From Gracilaria gracilis (taxonomy: Eukaryota > Rhodophyta > Florideophyceae > Gracilariales > Gracilariaceae), in contig JARGSG010000010.1 of NCBI GenBank assembly GCA_030374805.1, positions 28,370 through 92,369 of the forward strand: a stretch of 64,000 bases of DNA, given 5' to 3'. The notes below the pieces were generated by a model. The model ran no database searches and had not been told where the DNA came from. It saw only the letters and a list, made by a program, of their open reading frames with translations. Below, piece after piece: positions 32,887 through 42,460 of this stretch. A program made the position numbers and the translations under genes. The number at the start of each line of letters is the position of its first letter. Within the stretch, counting starts at the first letter, position 1.

Positions 32887-35800
32887 ATGGAACACGACAA
32901 AACCCACAAGATACCGGAGCTCGATAGTACCAACTATGCTCCCTGGTACCTTTCTATTCAAACATACGCAGCAACAATAGAAGCAACAGAATTCCTCACC
33001 AGCAACCCAGCAACTCCAATAGACGAACACGAACTCAAAATCCACAACAACAAACAAAACAGACTATTATCAGCAGTCCTCAGTAGCGTACCCAACTCAA
33101 TCCTCGGACTACTCTTAGTGCCGCTGGAAACACCAACACCATTCGACTTAGTCAAGAAGATAATCGATCACATCAACCAATCTACGAAAGATGACCACCA
33201 ATTCTTGAAAACAGAAGCGGAGAGCATCGAGATGGAAGATATGAAAATAGATGAATTTCTAACGGCACACCTGCAAGTTCGACAGAAGATGGTAGCCGCC
33301 CGTTACCCAAGCATCACCGAGGAAGAGACAACGATTGACTTCATCATCACCGGACTTAAGAAGCTACCAACACTCATTCCCATACTAGGGATCATCATAG
33401 CCACCAAACCCAAAACAATCCGGGACTTTACCCGAATCTTCAAATCACTCCGCAGTATATACCAGCCCGTTACACAAACACCATCCATGAATCAGACAAT
33501 GCAACGTTTCACCGGGGACTACGGAACACAACACAGACAGTACCAGACAAATACCAACTACAGACGCCCTCAATACACTCCACGCCGCATACCATACAAC
33601 CAACTGTGCTCCCACCATAAGAGCCTCGGCATAAGATGCAACCACACCAACATACAATGCAAGGACCCTGGTCACCCCAAATTCCAAGGGAAACCTCAAG
33701 CACACTACATGCAGGCAGGCCCATCCCCATTTGTTCAGCAGTACCAACCGTATCAAGCCATCCAGCAACCAGCGCCAGCCTACCAAGCCATGCCGCACCA
33801 AGCCATGCCGCACCAAGCACAACTCTACCAAGCTATACAGCCACAGGCACCACCACTTCAGGCCATACAACAACAAGCACAGCAACACAACAACATAGAG
33901 GTCGCATCGGAAGCGGACAGTGAACACAACAGTACGTTCGTCCTTGACAGTGGCGCCCATCCCTCGCACATCAAACACCCCCAACCCGACATGAACCCCC
34001 TCCCAAAACCTATTCTAACCCAGACTGCCACTGACAAGAAGACGCGATGCACGCACAGTGGAATCCTGCGGCTGACAACGCCCAAGAATAAGACGCTCGT
34101 AACCCACGCGGTTGCCAACAGACACATACACCACAACCTGATCTCGGTACACGACCTGGCATCTAGATATGGATTAGTAACATTCACTGCCAAACAAGGC
34201 AGAGTCATAAACACCAAATGCACACCCCCAGCAGTCATAGCCACAGCACCTTGTCGACTTCATCATTACCAGCTTCATGCCACATTGAACAACCAACCCA
34301 CTGCCACCACAGCGAGAACCATACCCCGCACAGTTCGCACCACCAAAAACAAAGCAAGCAAGAACACCAAAAGAAAAAGCCAAAGCCCAGCTACAAAAGC
34401 CAAGACTCACAAAGAAGCAACACCACCCCCAGTCAACAATGCCACTCCACGACAAACCACAACTGCGGCCTTGCGCAAACTCTCAAATCCCACAACCGCC
34501 CCCAGACTCTCCAACATCCAACACACAACCAACTCTTGGCACCTCAAGCTCAACCACGCACACCCCCGAAAGTTAGAGCTCACAGCAACCAGGCGTCTCC
34601 TGCCCATCATGCCAACCAACATCTCCAACGATGTACCCCTCACATGCAGTGCATGTCAACATGCCAAACTCCACCCAGCACCACACAGACCAAAACACCA
34701 CAACCACCCAGTAGGAGCCTACGTGAGCTCGGACACATGTGGTCCTATCAAACCCACATTAGCACATGGCAATAACCACATGCTACTAATTATATGCGCA
34801 ACAAGTAAGTTCGTCATAGCACACTTCCTGAAGGATCGCAAAGACATTCCATCCCACATCGACAATACCCTCCACCATATACAGAATCGCATGCAACACC
34901 CACTCAGGGAATTCAGAAGTGATAACGCCAAGGAATACATCTCACAAAAGATGCAGACAATATATCAACAACACAATGTACAACATCATCTCCGCACCCC
35001 ACACCAGCCGCAAGAGAACGGCATAGCCGAACGACTGAATAGAACCATAATGGACTCCGTTAGAGCACTACTATCAACCGCCGGACTCGACGACACATAC
35101 TGGGAGGACGCAGCAAGAGACACCATCTTCAAATACAATCTCCTTCATCACACAACAACAGACACATCACCGTACCAACAATGGTACAAAGCCAAGCCCC
35201 ACCTCAAACGCATGTTCACCTTCGGCCAATTAGGCACCATCCCAGTCTACGCACCCAAAAAGAAACTCGAACCCAGAGCCAACCCCGCTAGATACATGTA
35301 TGCCACATCCATGGATCACATAGTGGTATACAACCTCCGCACACGAACCTACCAACCCATCAGAGCTACAGACTTCCATCCATACCACAAAGACACTGAC
35401 CCCACCACCACGACGCCCACGGCATTTAAAGCCCGTGCAGAATATAAGCAACCATCACCAACACGTATTGACAACACCACACCTCCACCAGCAACAGTAC
35501 AACAGGCAAGACAATATCCAGATGCAGAACAATGGCAACAATCACACGACGAAGAGCTCAGAAACCTAGACGAACACAACAGCATTGAGTGGCAAAACCC
35601 AAACTTCACACCACCACCTCAATCCACTATACCCCTCATGATGGTGTATCGCTACAAACGATCAGCTGAAGGGCATATAGTACAAAGAAAAGCCAGATGC
35701 AATCTCAGAGGTGACCTCATGAAACCGGGATTGCATTGCGACCCAAAGCATACTACAACGTATACAGCGGACCGCACCACGCAACGCATGCTACTAGCAC

Positions 35801-37116
35801 TCCACGCAGCAAAAAATCTCCCCCTTGAACACTTTGATATAAAATCAGCATACCTGCACGAGAAATACCAACATGACCATCCGGTATACGTGAAACAGAT
35901 GACCAACTTCGATGGAACATACAGACACGAAGGACCCTACGGACGACTCATAGGCAACCTGTACGGATCCCCTCCCGCAGCATACTTTTACAACCACGGA
36001 TTGCAGCTATTCCTGAAAAAACTCGGGTACACGGCATCAGAACATGATCCTTGCATGTACACAAAAGACGACAAGACAGGATACACAATTGTCAGTACGA
36101 CCATTGACGATTTCTTGGTACTAGCCTCCACCCAATCCCGAATAGACCAGCTGTACAAGCAAATGACACAAAAGTACAAAGTCAAACGTTTGGGAAGACC
36201 AACGAGATTTCTCAACTGGACCATCACGCACACACCCAACGAAACGCACATTTCCCAACCAGATACCATTGACGCGCTCCTGGAACAAACAAAAATGGCC
36301 GAATGCAATTCGACACACACACCATACAACAATCTCACGGTTCTTGACCAACAGCCAGCAACCAGTCCATTATCTTCAACAGAAGCCACAACGTATCGTT
36401 CAATCCTCGGCGAAATACGTTACATCACGGATAGCACACGACCAGATATAGCGTACGCGACAAACCGATTAGCACAGCACATGTCATCACCGCAACGGCA
36501 CCACGCACAAGCATTGAAAGGCCTACTCCGCTACCTGAAAGGTACACAAACGCACGGACTCAAGTTCAAACGTACAGAATCTGGAATAACACCCGACAAC
36601 CCATTAGCAGCGTACAGTGACGCTGACTTCGCAAACGCGAAAGACCGGAAATCCATTACCGGGACAGTCCACAGCATCAACTCCACCCCGATATCATGGA
36701 CATCACGCAAACAAAACATAGTCGCACTCTCAACCACCGAAGCCGAATATATCTCAGCAACCGACGCCACCCGACACACAACCTGGCTCTCAAAACTTTT
36801 GCGAGACACGAGGACGACAAACGAAGGACCGACGCCACACTTCATTCACAACAGATCGACAATACTAATCGCAGAAAACCAGGCTCCGACAAAACAACGG
36901 AAATACATAGACATACGCCAACATTATCTTCAACACCACGTCGCCAACCGAACGACACAGCTCCATCGAATACCCACGGCGGAAAGGAAGGCAGATATAT
37001 TCACCAAACCTCTCAGCAGAGACCGATTCATCTACCTCCGCAACCAACTTCACGTACACCCCCGACCGAACGCAAAACACGATGCAGCAACCGGGGACTG
37101 TCAAACACCACACTGA
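32887..37116 (+). CDS. Ty1/copia Gag-Pol polyprotein, intact
   Basis: 1409 residues from ATG 32887. Gag (~1-330) begins MEHDKTHKIPELDSTNYAPW. There is no classic CCHC knuckle, but a Cys/His patch (CSHHKSLGIRCNHTNIQC) may replace it, followed by a Gln/Ala/Pro-rich repeat region. Protease FVLDSGAHPSH lies near residue 350. Integrase follows: a zinc part with HLKLNHAHP and CSACQHAKLH, then Asp in SSDTCGP, Asp in FRSDNAKEY and Glu in PQENGIAERLNRT. RT has FDIKSAYL and TTIDDFLVLA; IDD replaces the usual VDD. RNase H has YSDADFANAKDRKS and ALSTTEAEYI. Integrase before RT is the copia order. One frame encodes all parts, so Gag and Pol are probably separated by proteolysis or RNA processing. All catalytic residues I can check are present. 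Confidence 0.94.
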   Translation: MEHDKTHKIPELDSTNYAPWYLSIQTYAATIEATEFLTSNPATPIDEHELKIHNNKQNRLLSAVLSSVPNSILGLLLVPLETPTPFDLVKKIIDHINQSTKDDHQFLKTEAESIEMEDMKIDEFLTAHLQVRQKMVAARYPSITEEETTIDFIITGLKKLPTLIPILGIIIATKPKTIRDFTRIFKSLRSIYQPVTQTPSMNQTMQRFTGDYGTQHRQYQTNTNYRRPQYTPRRIPYNQLCSHHKSLGIRCNHTNIQCKDPGHPKFQGKPQAHYMQAGPSPFVQQYQPYQAIQQPAPAYQAMPHQAMPHQAQLYQAIQPQAPPLQAIQQQAQQHNNIEVASEADSEHNSTFVLDSGAHPSHIKHPQPDMNPLPKPILTQTATDKKTRCTHSGILRLTTPKNKTLVTHAVANRHIHHNLISVHDLASRYGLVTFTAKQGRVINTKCTPPAVIATAPCRLHHYQLHATLNNQPTATTARTIPRTVRTTKNKASKNTKRKSQSPATKAKTHKEATPPPVNNATPRQTTTAALRKLSNPTTAPRLSNIQHTTNSWHLKLNHAHPRKLELTATRRLLPIMPTNISNDVPLTCSACQHAKLHPAPHRPKHHNHPVGAYVSSDTCGPIKPTLAHGNNHMLLIICATSKFVIAHFLKDRKDIPSHIDNTLHHIQNRMQHPLREFRSDNAKEYISQKMQTIYQQHNVQHHLRTPHQPQENGIAERLNRTIMDSVRALLSTAGLDDTYWEDAARDTIFKYNLLHHTTTDTSPYQQWYKAKPHLKRMFTFGQLGTIPVYAPKKKLEPRANPARYMYATSMDHIVVYNLRTRTYQPIRATDFHPYHKDTDPTTTTPTAFKARAEYKQPSPTRIDNTTPPPATVQQARQYPDAEQWQQSHDEELRNLDEHNSIEWQNPNFTPPPQSTIPLMMVYRYKRSAEGHIVQRKARCNLRGDLMKPGLHCDPKHTTTYTADRTTQRMLLALHAAKNLPLEHFDIKSAYLHEKYQHDHPVYVKQMTNFDGTYRHEGPYGRLIGNLYGSPPAAYFYNHGLQLFLKKLGYTASEHDPCMYTKDDKTGYTIVSTTIDDFLVLASTQSRIDQLYKQMTQKYKVKRLGRPTRFLNWTITHTPNETHISQPDTIDALLEQTKMAECNSTHTPYNNLTVLDQQPATSPLSSTEATTYRSILGEIRYITDSTRPDIAYATNRLAQHMSSPQRHHAQALKGLLRYLKGTQTHGLKFKRTESGITPDNPLAAYSDADFANAKDRKSITGTVHSINSTPISWTSRKQNIVALSTTEAEYISATDATRHTTWLSKLLRDTRTTNEGPTPHFIHNRSTILIAENQAPTKQRKYIDIRQHYLQHHVANRTTQLHRIPTAERKADIFTKPLSRDRFIYLRNQLHVHPRPNAKHDAATGDCQTPH

Positions 37117-37143
37117 AGCATTGCTGCACCGCGTTTTCCATTT

Positions 37144-37237
37144 TGTCAAACAGCATTACAGTAGATAGGAGCCAGTACATAAGTTAGACGACGACGACGA
37201 GACAGTAAACGAGAAGAGTCAGTGCACTCCACTCACA
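37144..37237 (+). repeat. 3' LTR of the copia element (94 bp)
   Basis: Identical to 32558-32651. The bases just before it (CCGCGTTTTCCATTT) are pyrimidine-rich, not a polypurine tract. Confidence 0.92.
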
Positions 37238-37242
37238 ACCTG
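37238..37242. repeat. Target-site duplication, right copy (copia)
   Basis: ACCTG, direct repeat of 32553-32557. Confidence 0.88.
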
Positions 37243-38327
37243 GACAGTGCGTAGATTATCCGACCCCCTAATTTTCAAGCAGATTTTGATTGAGATTTCT
37301 GCACTTTAGATCAAAACAGCTACAGTAGCTTTGCTTCCGTAGTAACTTGTTCGGAGCTTTGCCATAAAAGTTTTGGGCTAATCTTCCTAAACGAGGGCTA
37401 AGAGGGCTACCGGGGGGTGCGGGAAATTCGATAAAGAGAGATATTTAACCTACTAAATTGTATATAACTAAAGCCAAGCATTATATTCGTGTAATTTGCT
37501 GCTTTTCTATGTCAACCTGACAAATAGTCACTGCAAGGTGGTTGATAATTTAAGCACAGACTGTAGATGAAATGTGTCAAATTTTCATCTTAAGTCATTC
37601 GCGAAATATTTCCAAACATGACTTAACTCTACTCCACATTGCCATTAGGAAACTTTTTTCTTTTTGAAAAGGTAAGTGATCCAAATAGAGGGAAAAGATT
37701 CATAGTTTTCAATTCTGTGAACCAAGTATCTTCTTCAAAACTAGACGCCAAGTATAGTGCACAAACTTTTGCTTAAAACCCTAAGGACACTGAGAAATTG
37801 TAAACTCATATAAGCAACTTTCCATTAAATTAAGCTCTTTTTATCATTTTGGTGTTGAGATATATTAATTTTTTGGTAACTCTTTCTGTTCTAACTGCAC
37901 AGCACCCTCATGTACAGGTATTTCCCATTAAATGTACATGTTAAGATATCAATAAGAGTGTAACAATTCCTCGTGAACACTCTCGACACTAATGTGACTT
38001 AAAAACTTTCCGTCGTAGTTTAACCTGACCTGAAGACAACCTGGTTATGTTTAGGTTAACTAACATAAAGCTGTTCACCACTCGTAAACCTACAAAAAAT
38101 CCTTACAGTATTGAAGGAGACAATTTGTAATTTGGAAGTATGTAACAGCGTTACACTTCCAATTAACGTAAGGCAACAAAATTTTAATCGTGACAGAATA
38201 TATACATTTATCCAATATCCACAATTGGCCACCTTTCCCGCATCTCCCCGCCCTCGATTAGATATCTGCCCACCACTTCACATGCGACCAGTGCTACCGT
38301 TGTGCCCGTGTTGCCCAATCTGTGGCC
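37243..38327. other. AT-rich intergenic and promoter region
   Basis: No gene seen. It must contain the promoter of the gene at 38328. GCGGGAAATTCG near 37419 and TTTCCCGCATC near 38236 resemble E2F-type elements, but similar words occur elsewhere in the window. Confidence 0.45.
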
Positions 38328-40463
38328 ATGCTCTACCACACCTTCATATCCCGCACACACACCGCCCCTCTTCTGTTCTTCTTCTTCTTCTTTCCGCTTG
38401 CCGCTCAAGCACAACGCCCAAATTACACCGTCACACCTGACGACGTCAACACCGTCCTGTCCGGACTACATCCCCCATGGCCTCCAAACTCCATCCCGCC
38501 ACTCACAAACTTCACTGGGCTCACGGAAGACCCTTGTAACGGCTCCGCAGAATGCGTTCCTCCACGAGTGTGTTTCAACTGTCCACAACCTCCTTGCTTC
38601 TGTGGCATATCTCCGTCCAATCCAATCGCATTCTGTTCCTCATCCAAAGATTGTGTCCAAGGAGAGTTCTGTTTCTGGGACCTGTCCATCGGCCCAAAGT
38701 CGGGCGCTTGTCGTTCGTCTTCAAGGTTCTCCAGCGCAAATTTCTCAATTCCCGTGCTTCATCAACCGCTCAACTCCTCTCCACCAGAGCATACGTTCGG
38801 CCGTACGGGTGACCGATGTTTTTCGCATCAACACTGTATAGGGTCGCGCAGTTGTATGTCGCACACTGCCTTCTCTTCGGAGCTGAACAGCATTACCACC
38901 TGCGAATTTTCTAACCTTCCATGCGTGTGTACGCCACTGGAATACAACCATTGTTCATCATCTTCCGACTGTGAAGACCAATACGAGACATGTTCTTCCG
39001 TACGTTTTGTGCTGGAGGACACCATCTCCCATTATCATCCGGAATCTTTGCAAAATGTCACACTGCCTCCTTTGTGTCTTTCGTCCAACCTCACCATCTA
39101 CGAGAGAGTTCTTCCTGTGTCAAATAACGGCTCTATCGCCTCTGATGCTCCCACTACAAGAATACGACCCCAATCTCCATCGCCTTCTGTAGTATTAACG
39201 CCGCCGCACCGAATCGACCAGCAAACACTCCCTTTCTCAGTACCAGGTCTCTCTGTGTTTAACACCTTCTCAACCAACGACCTTGCGAACGAGTTCATCG
39301 GTGGAATCCTCTCGTTGATAATTGTCTCTCAGCTACACAAGATAGCCGGCGGTCTGGTGTATTCGTTCTCTGGCATCCACCATGGTGGATACTCCTCATA
39401 CATAGTATTCTCTAGATTCACTTCTTTCCGTCACGTCTTCCGACTCTTCACTGGACGCGAACCGTTCCCAACATCGACAAACTCTTCGCCGAGGCAGACA
39501 AAGGTTAGAATCAACTACAAACTGGCATTGTTTCCCTTTCTGGCGTTTGCTTTTCTATTTGGCGCCGAGATGGCCACCATCCTGGCGGGCACAAATTCAC
39601 GTGCAGAGTTCTACGCCGATCACAACTTTGACCCCATAGTGTCCCTCCCAGATGGATCGCCGCGTCCTCGCTTTGCAGACCCTGTCGACAAGTACTGCGA
39701 TGATTTCTTTATACCAACACGGGGCGTATCGGAGTCTGGAAAAGTATTGAAATGCGTCAAGCCCATTGATATCGATCCGTCTTTCACGCCACGTAGCTCG
39801 CTTCAAGTGCACATCTTGTTCGGCTCGGGTAAGACGAACTTCGAGGCGCTTACTGCGAACGGAGATTTATTTGCTGTGGAGTTGTCCACCTCTGTGCTTT
39901 CAAACAGTGGTGTGAATATGAGAACGATGCCATTCCGCGCTGACCTTAGGCAGCAGGAAGTAGTAGCGGTGTTGAACGGCATCTTGAACACCATGTCGGC
40001 AAAGCTCGGCTATGAACAGCTTGACACTCGCAAACAGATGTGGAGTGTTCATCAATTCAATAGAGATAACGATCGAATTGAGAGCATGGACTTCTTCTAT
40101 CGTCACCACTGGAATGAATCTGTGGAAACGATCGGCGCTGCACTGATGTCGGGACTAAGAGAGCTGGATTTGGTGCTCAACTCGAGTGGTGCTCCATGGA
40201 TCTACACGAAGCCGTACACATTTGAGCAGCAGAGACCTTTAATGGCGGTGTTGAAGTCTTATCGATTTAGCCATGGGTGGCTCGTGGTTGTTGCTGTAGT
40301 TGTGAGCGTATTTCACGTGCTGGTGAACTCGTTTGTGACTCAGTTTGATGACGTTGCGTACGTGGCCATGATGGAGCTTTTGGATGAAGATTGTATCCTC
40401 GGACCACTCGTAGACAGCGGCGTGAGCAGCTCGCAATACGTTGTTGATGGGCAAGAAAGGTAA
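38328..40463 (+). CDS. Secreted/membrane protein with Cys-rich ectodomain, function unknown
   Basis: 711 residues from ATG 38328; the frame extends two codons upstream only to a GTG. The N-terminus is a signal peptide or anchor (PLLFFFFFFPLAAQAQ). Residues ~60-250 form a Cys-rich ectodomain with repeated spacings (CNGSAECVPPRVCFNC, CSSSKDC, CFSHQHC, CSSSSDCEDQYETC) and many NxS/T sites. Hydrophobic stretches follow near ~325-350 (GGILSLIIVSQL), ~405-430 (LALFPFLAFAFLFGAEMATILAG) and ~645-665 (GWLVVVAVVVSVFHVLVNSFV). Between the last two lies a ~220-residue soluble part. The topology resembles the other membrane genes in the window, but I see no shared sequence motif. It is intronless and intact, probably a cell-surface protein. 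No known domain recognised. Confidence 0.82.
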   Translation: MLYHTFISRTHTAPLLFFFFFFPLAAQAQRPNYTVTPDDVNTVLSGLHPPWPPNSIPPLTNFTGLTEDPCNGSAECVPPRVCFNCPQPPCFCGISPSNPIAFCSSSKDCVQGEFCFWDLSIGPKSGACRSSSRFSSANFSIPVLHQPLNSSPPEHTFGRTGDRCFSHQHCIGSRSCMSHTAFSSELNSITTCEFSNLPCVCTPLEYNHCSSSSDCEDQYETCSSVRFVLEDTISHYHPESLQNVTLPPLCLSSNLTIYERVLPVSNNGSIASDAPTTRIRPQSPSPSVVLTPPHRIDQQTLPFSVPGLSVFNTFSTNDLANEFIGGILSLIIVSQLHKIAGGLVYSFSGIHHGGYSSYIVFSRFTSFRHVFRLFTGREPFPTSTNSSPRQTKVRINYKLALFPFLAFAFLFGAEMATILAGTNSRAEFYADHNFDPIVSLPDGSPRPRFADPVDKYCDDFFIPTRGVSESGKVLKCVKPIDIDPSFTPRSSLQVHILFGSGKTNFEALTANGDLFAVELSTSVLSNSGVNMRTMPFRADLRQQEVVAVLNGILNTMSAKLGYEQLDTRKQMWSVHQFNRDNDRIESMDFFYRHHWNESVETIGAALMSGLRELDLVLNSSGAPWIYTKPYTFEQQRPLMAVLKSYRFSHGWLVVVAVVVSVFHVLVNSFVTQFDDVAYVAMMELLDEDCILGPLVDSGVSSSQYVVDGQER

Positions 40464-40862
40464 ACCGTTGCGGGGTCGGGAAGAAGCCCGTGCTTGTTTT
40501 GGCGACGAGTATTGTGAACCACAGCGTATCGGTGGTAATGGATAAGGTTGGAGTGCACTAGGAATTGTGTTCTTGAGTAAACATGTTATGAGCGGGTCAA
40601 TGTACTCGCGGGTTTCTTGAAACTTTCAAGAGCAAGGCGTCTAGGAATCTGGTTGTGGTCTGGCTTACCCCGACCAAAATCCTACATCCCTGGCAACAAG
40701 ATGGTCTACTTGTCCAGCTTTTATTCGAGTAAAGCGCTCTACTCTAGGGATTAAGGATGATTCATCGCCAAGCTGATGCTTTGCGGCTCAAGATCTTTAG
40801 TGTTTCGGGATGAAAGGGTATTGTGGACGGCCATGTCCGAACACTATGCAGTGAAGCACAAC

Positions 40863-41429
40863 TTACTGCACTAGTACACTCGACAAGAGATGTACTGTTC
40901 GCCGGGAAGGGTGGGTGGGTGTTTCAATAACCAAAACGTTGCGCAAGATGCTGAGGTAGAAACAGCATTGGGCGATCACCCTCTGCGCCAAGAAGCGACG
41001 ACGGCTGATCGCTCTGCTGAAGAGCATCTTGCGCCACGACTCATGCAGAAATGGCTCTAATAAAACCACTTCTGCGTGTCCTCGAGAATCTAATTCTTGG
41101 ATGGGTCCCATTACACACGCGCATTCGACACGTCGCATGCTTACCGCACTGACATCACTTTCTAACTTTACATCACGTACAGCCATTTGTTTGAAACGTG
41201 AGAGGTTATGACGCCTTCTCCAAACAATCGATAAGATTAGCGCCACGACTGCGCGCCATGGGCGACAGTGTATTCTGGTGGGTGTCGTTGTTGAATGCTG
41301 TATGTCGTTTTCATCACTGCGTTCAATGCTAATCCAGTCAGTACTGAAATATATTGACGTTGGGTGTAAGGTAGTGAAGGTTGGAGCAGACTGGTACTGA
41401 ACATCTTTACAGAACCAGGACCGACGCAC
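40863..41429 (-). CDS. Doubtful ORF, possible membrane-gene fragment
   Basis: 188 codons without an ATG near the start (the first codon is GTG). It has one possible membrane helix (RAVVALILSIVWRRR) followed by a soluble tail, an arrangement like the C-terminal third of the neighbouring membrane family. No motif is shared convincingly. It may be a decayed fragment or chance. Confidence 0.25.
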   Translation of the reverse strand: MRRSWFCKDVQYQSAPTFTTLHPTSIYFSTDWISIERSDENDIQHSTTTPTRIHCRPWRAVVALILSIVWRRRHNLSRFKQMAVRDVKLESDVSAVSMRRVECACVMGPIQELDSRGHAEVVLLEPFLHESWRKMLFSRAISRRRFLAQRVIAQCCFYLSILRNVLVIETPTHPSRRTVHLLSSVLVQ

Positions 41430-41533
41430 TGTCGATAACTAGACTAAGAGTAGCTCCACTCCTGGAGTGAGCTTTCTACTTATACTAGCTAGATGGTCGT
41501 GACGTATTCACAGGTAGTGGTCGTAATGCAGAA

Positions 41534-41902
41534 GTGGACGCCACTATATTACAGCAACAGATCACGGTACTCAACTCGTATCCATACTCGTACAACCTAA
41601 GCGAAGCCGTTAATGTGGGGCAGATTGAACGAATCGTACCGGACTACGTGATTCGGAAATCGAGGTTGGTGGATGATAGTTCCGCCCTTCTTCGTGCGTT
41701 CGGGTGTTCTGCGCAAGTAATCAGTCAGAATGCACATCAGGCACGGTACGACGACGTGCTCGATAATATGGATATTGAAGATGAGGACGCGTTGCACTCT
41801 CGACTTTTGCAGTACGCTGAGGATCGGAACAAGTTGGGTCTGAAGAAGGCGTTTGATTTTGGTCGTGACGATAATGACACTCAGCAACTGTGTGGAGTGT
41901 AA
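41534..41902 (+). CDS. Doubtful short ORF, no recognised family
   Basis: 122 codons starting at GTG, with an internal ATG only near codon 80. The composition is protein-like (acidic stretch DNMDIEDEDALHSRLLQYAEDRNK). No motif recognised. It may be the 3' end of a lost gene. Confidence 0.25.
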   Translation: MDATILQQQITVLNSYPYSYNLSEAVNVGQIERIVPDYVIRKSRLVDDSSALLRAFGCSAQVISQNAHQARYDDVLDNMDIEDEDALHSRLLQYAEDRNKLGLKKAFDFGRDDNDTQQLCGV

Positions 41903-42460
41903 AAGTCTTTTCGCCACTTTGAAAATACTAATGATCCTAAAGAAATATATTCTAATACAACGCAACATATGTTTCAAACTAATGCAACACATAAACTGTT
42001 CACCAAAGAGCTTTGTGACCGTTTTCTCCGAGAAGCCAGCTTTCTTGAGCACTGATATAAGATGCTAAAATTACACAGTTAGCCTTTTCCTGGTTTAATT
42101 TCTTCTTGGAGAAATTGGGGCATCGCAATTCCTCGGTCAGAACTTGGACGTGTTCGGAGCTCGAATGGCCGAGGTTAAAAATAAGATTATACCAAAGCAG
42201 AAAGTCCACAACTTTATAAAGCTACCACCGGAGGTTTAAAACGCATCATAGTGACGGCAGAGTTATCGATAGTGTATGCAATCAGAATGGACAGCGATGA
42301 TCTCCCTGTGTCCCCATGACCAAACCCAAGCTTTTATCTGGGATGCTTCTTTGGGATCTCTAACAAGTTGAACTCAGAAGCACATCATATCGGTCGAAGC
42401 TGGATTCTTTGTACCTGCGAGTATAACTTCAGCTCTCCTTGCCGAATTCGAGTATTTACA

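Larger units (their letters stand above)
32558..37237 (+). mobile_element. Intact Ty1/copia retrotransposon with 94-bp LTRs
   Basis: A 4.68-kb element with 94-bp LTRs identical in this assembly, a 5-bp target duplication and one uninterrupted 1409-codon polyprotein. LTRs this short are near the lower limit known for copia elements. Identity of the LTRs implies very recent insertion. The sense strand is strikingly rich in A and C and poor in G and T. No purine tract precedes the 3' LTR. Confidence 0.93.
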
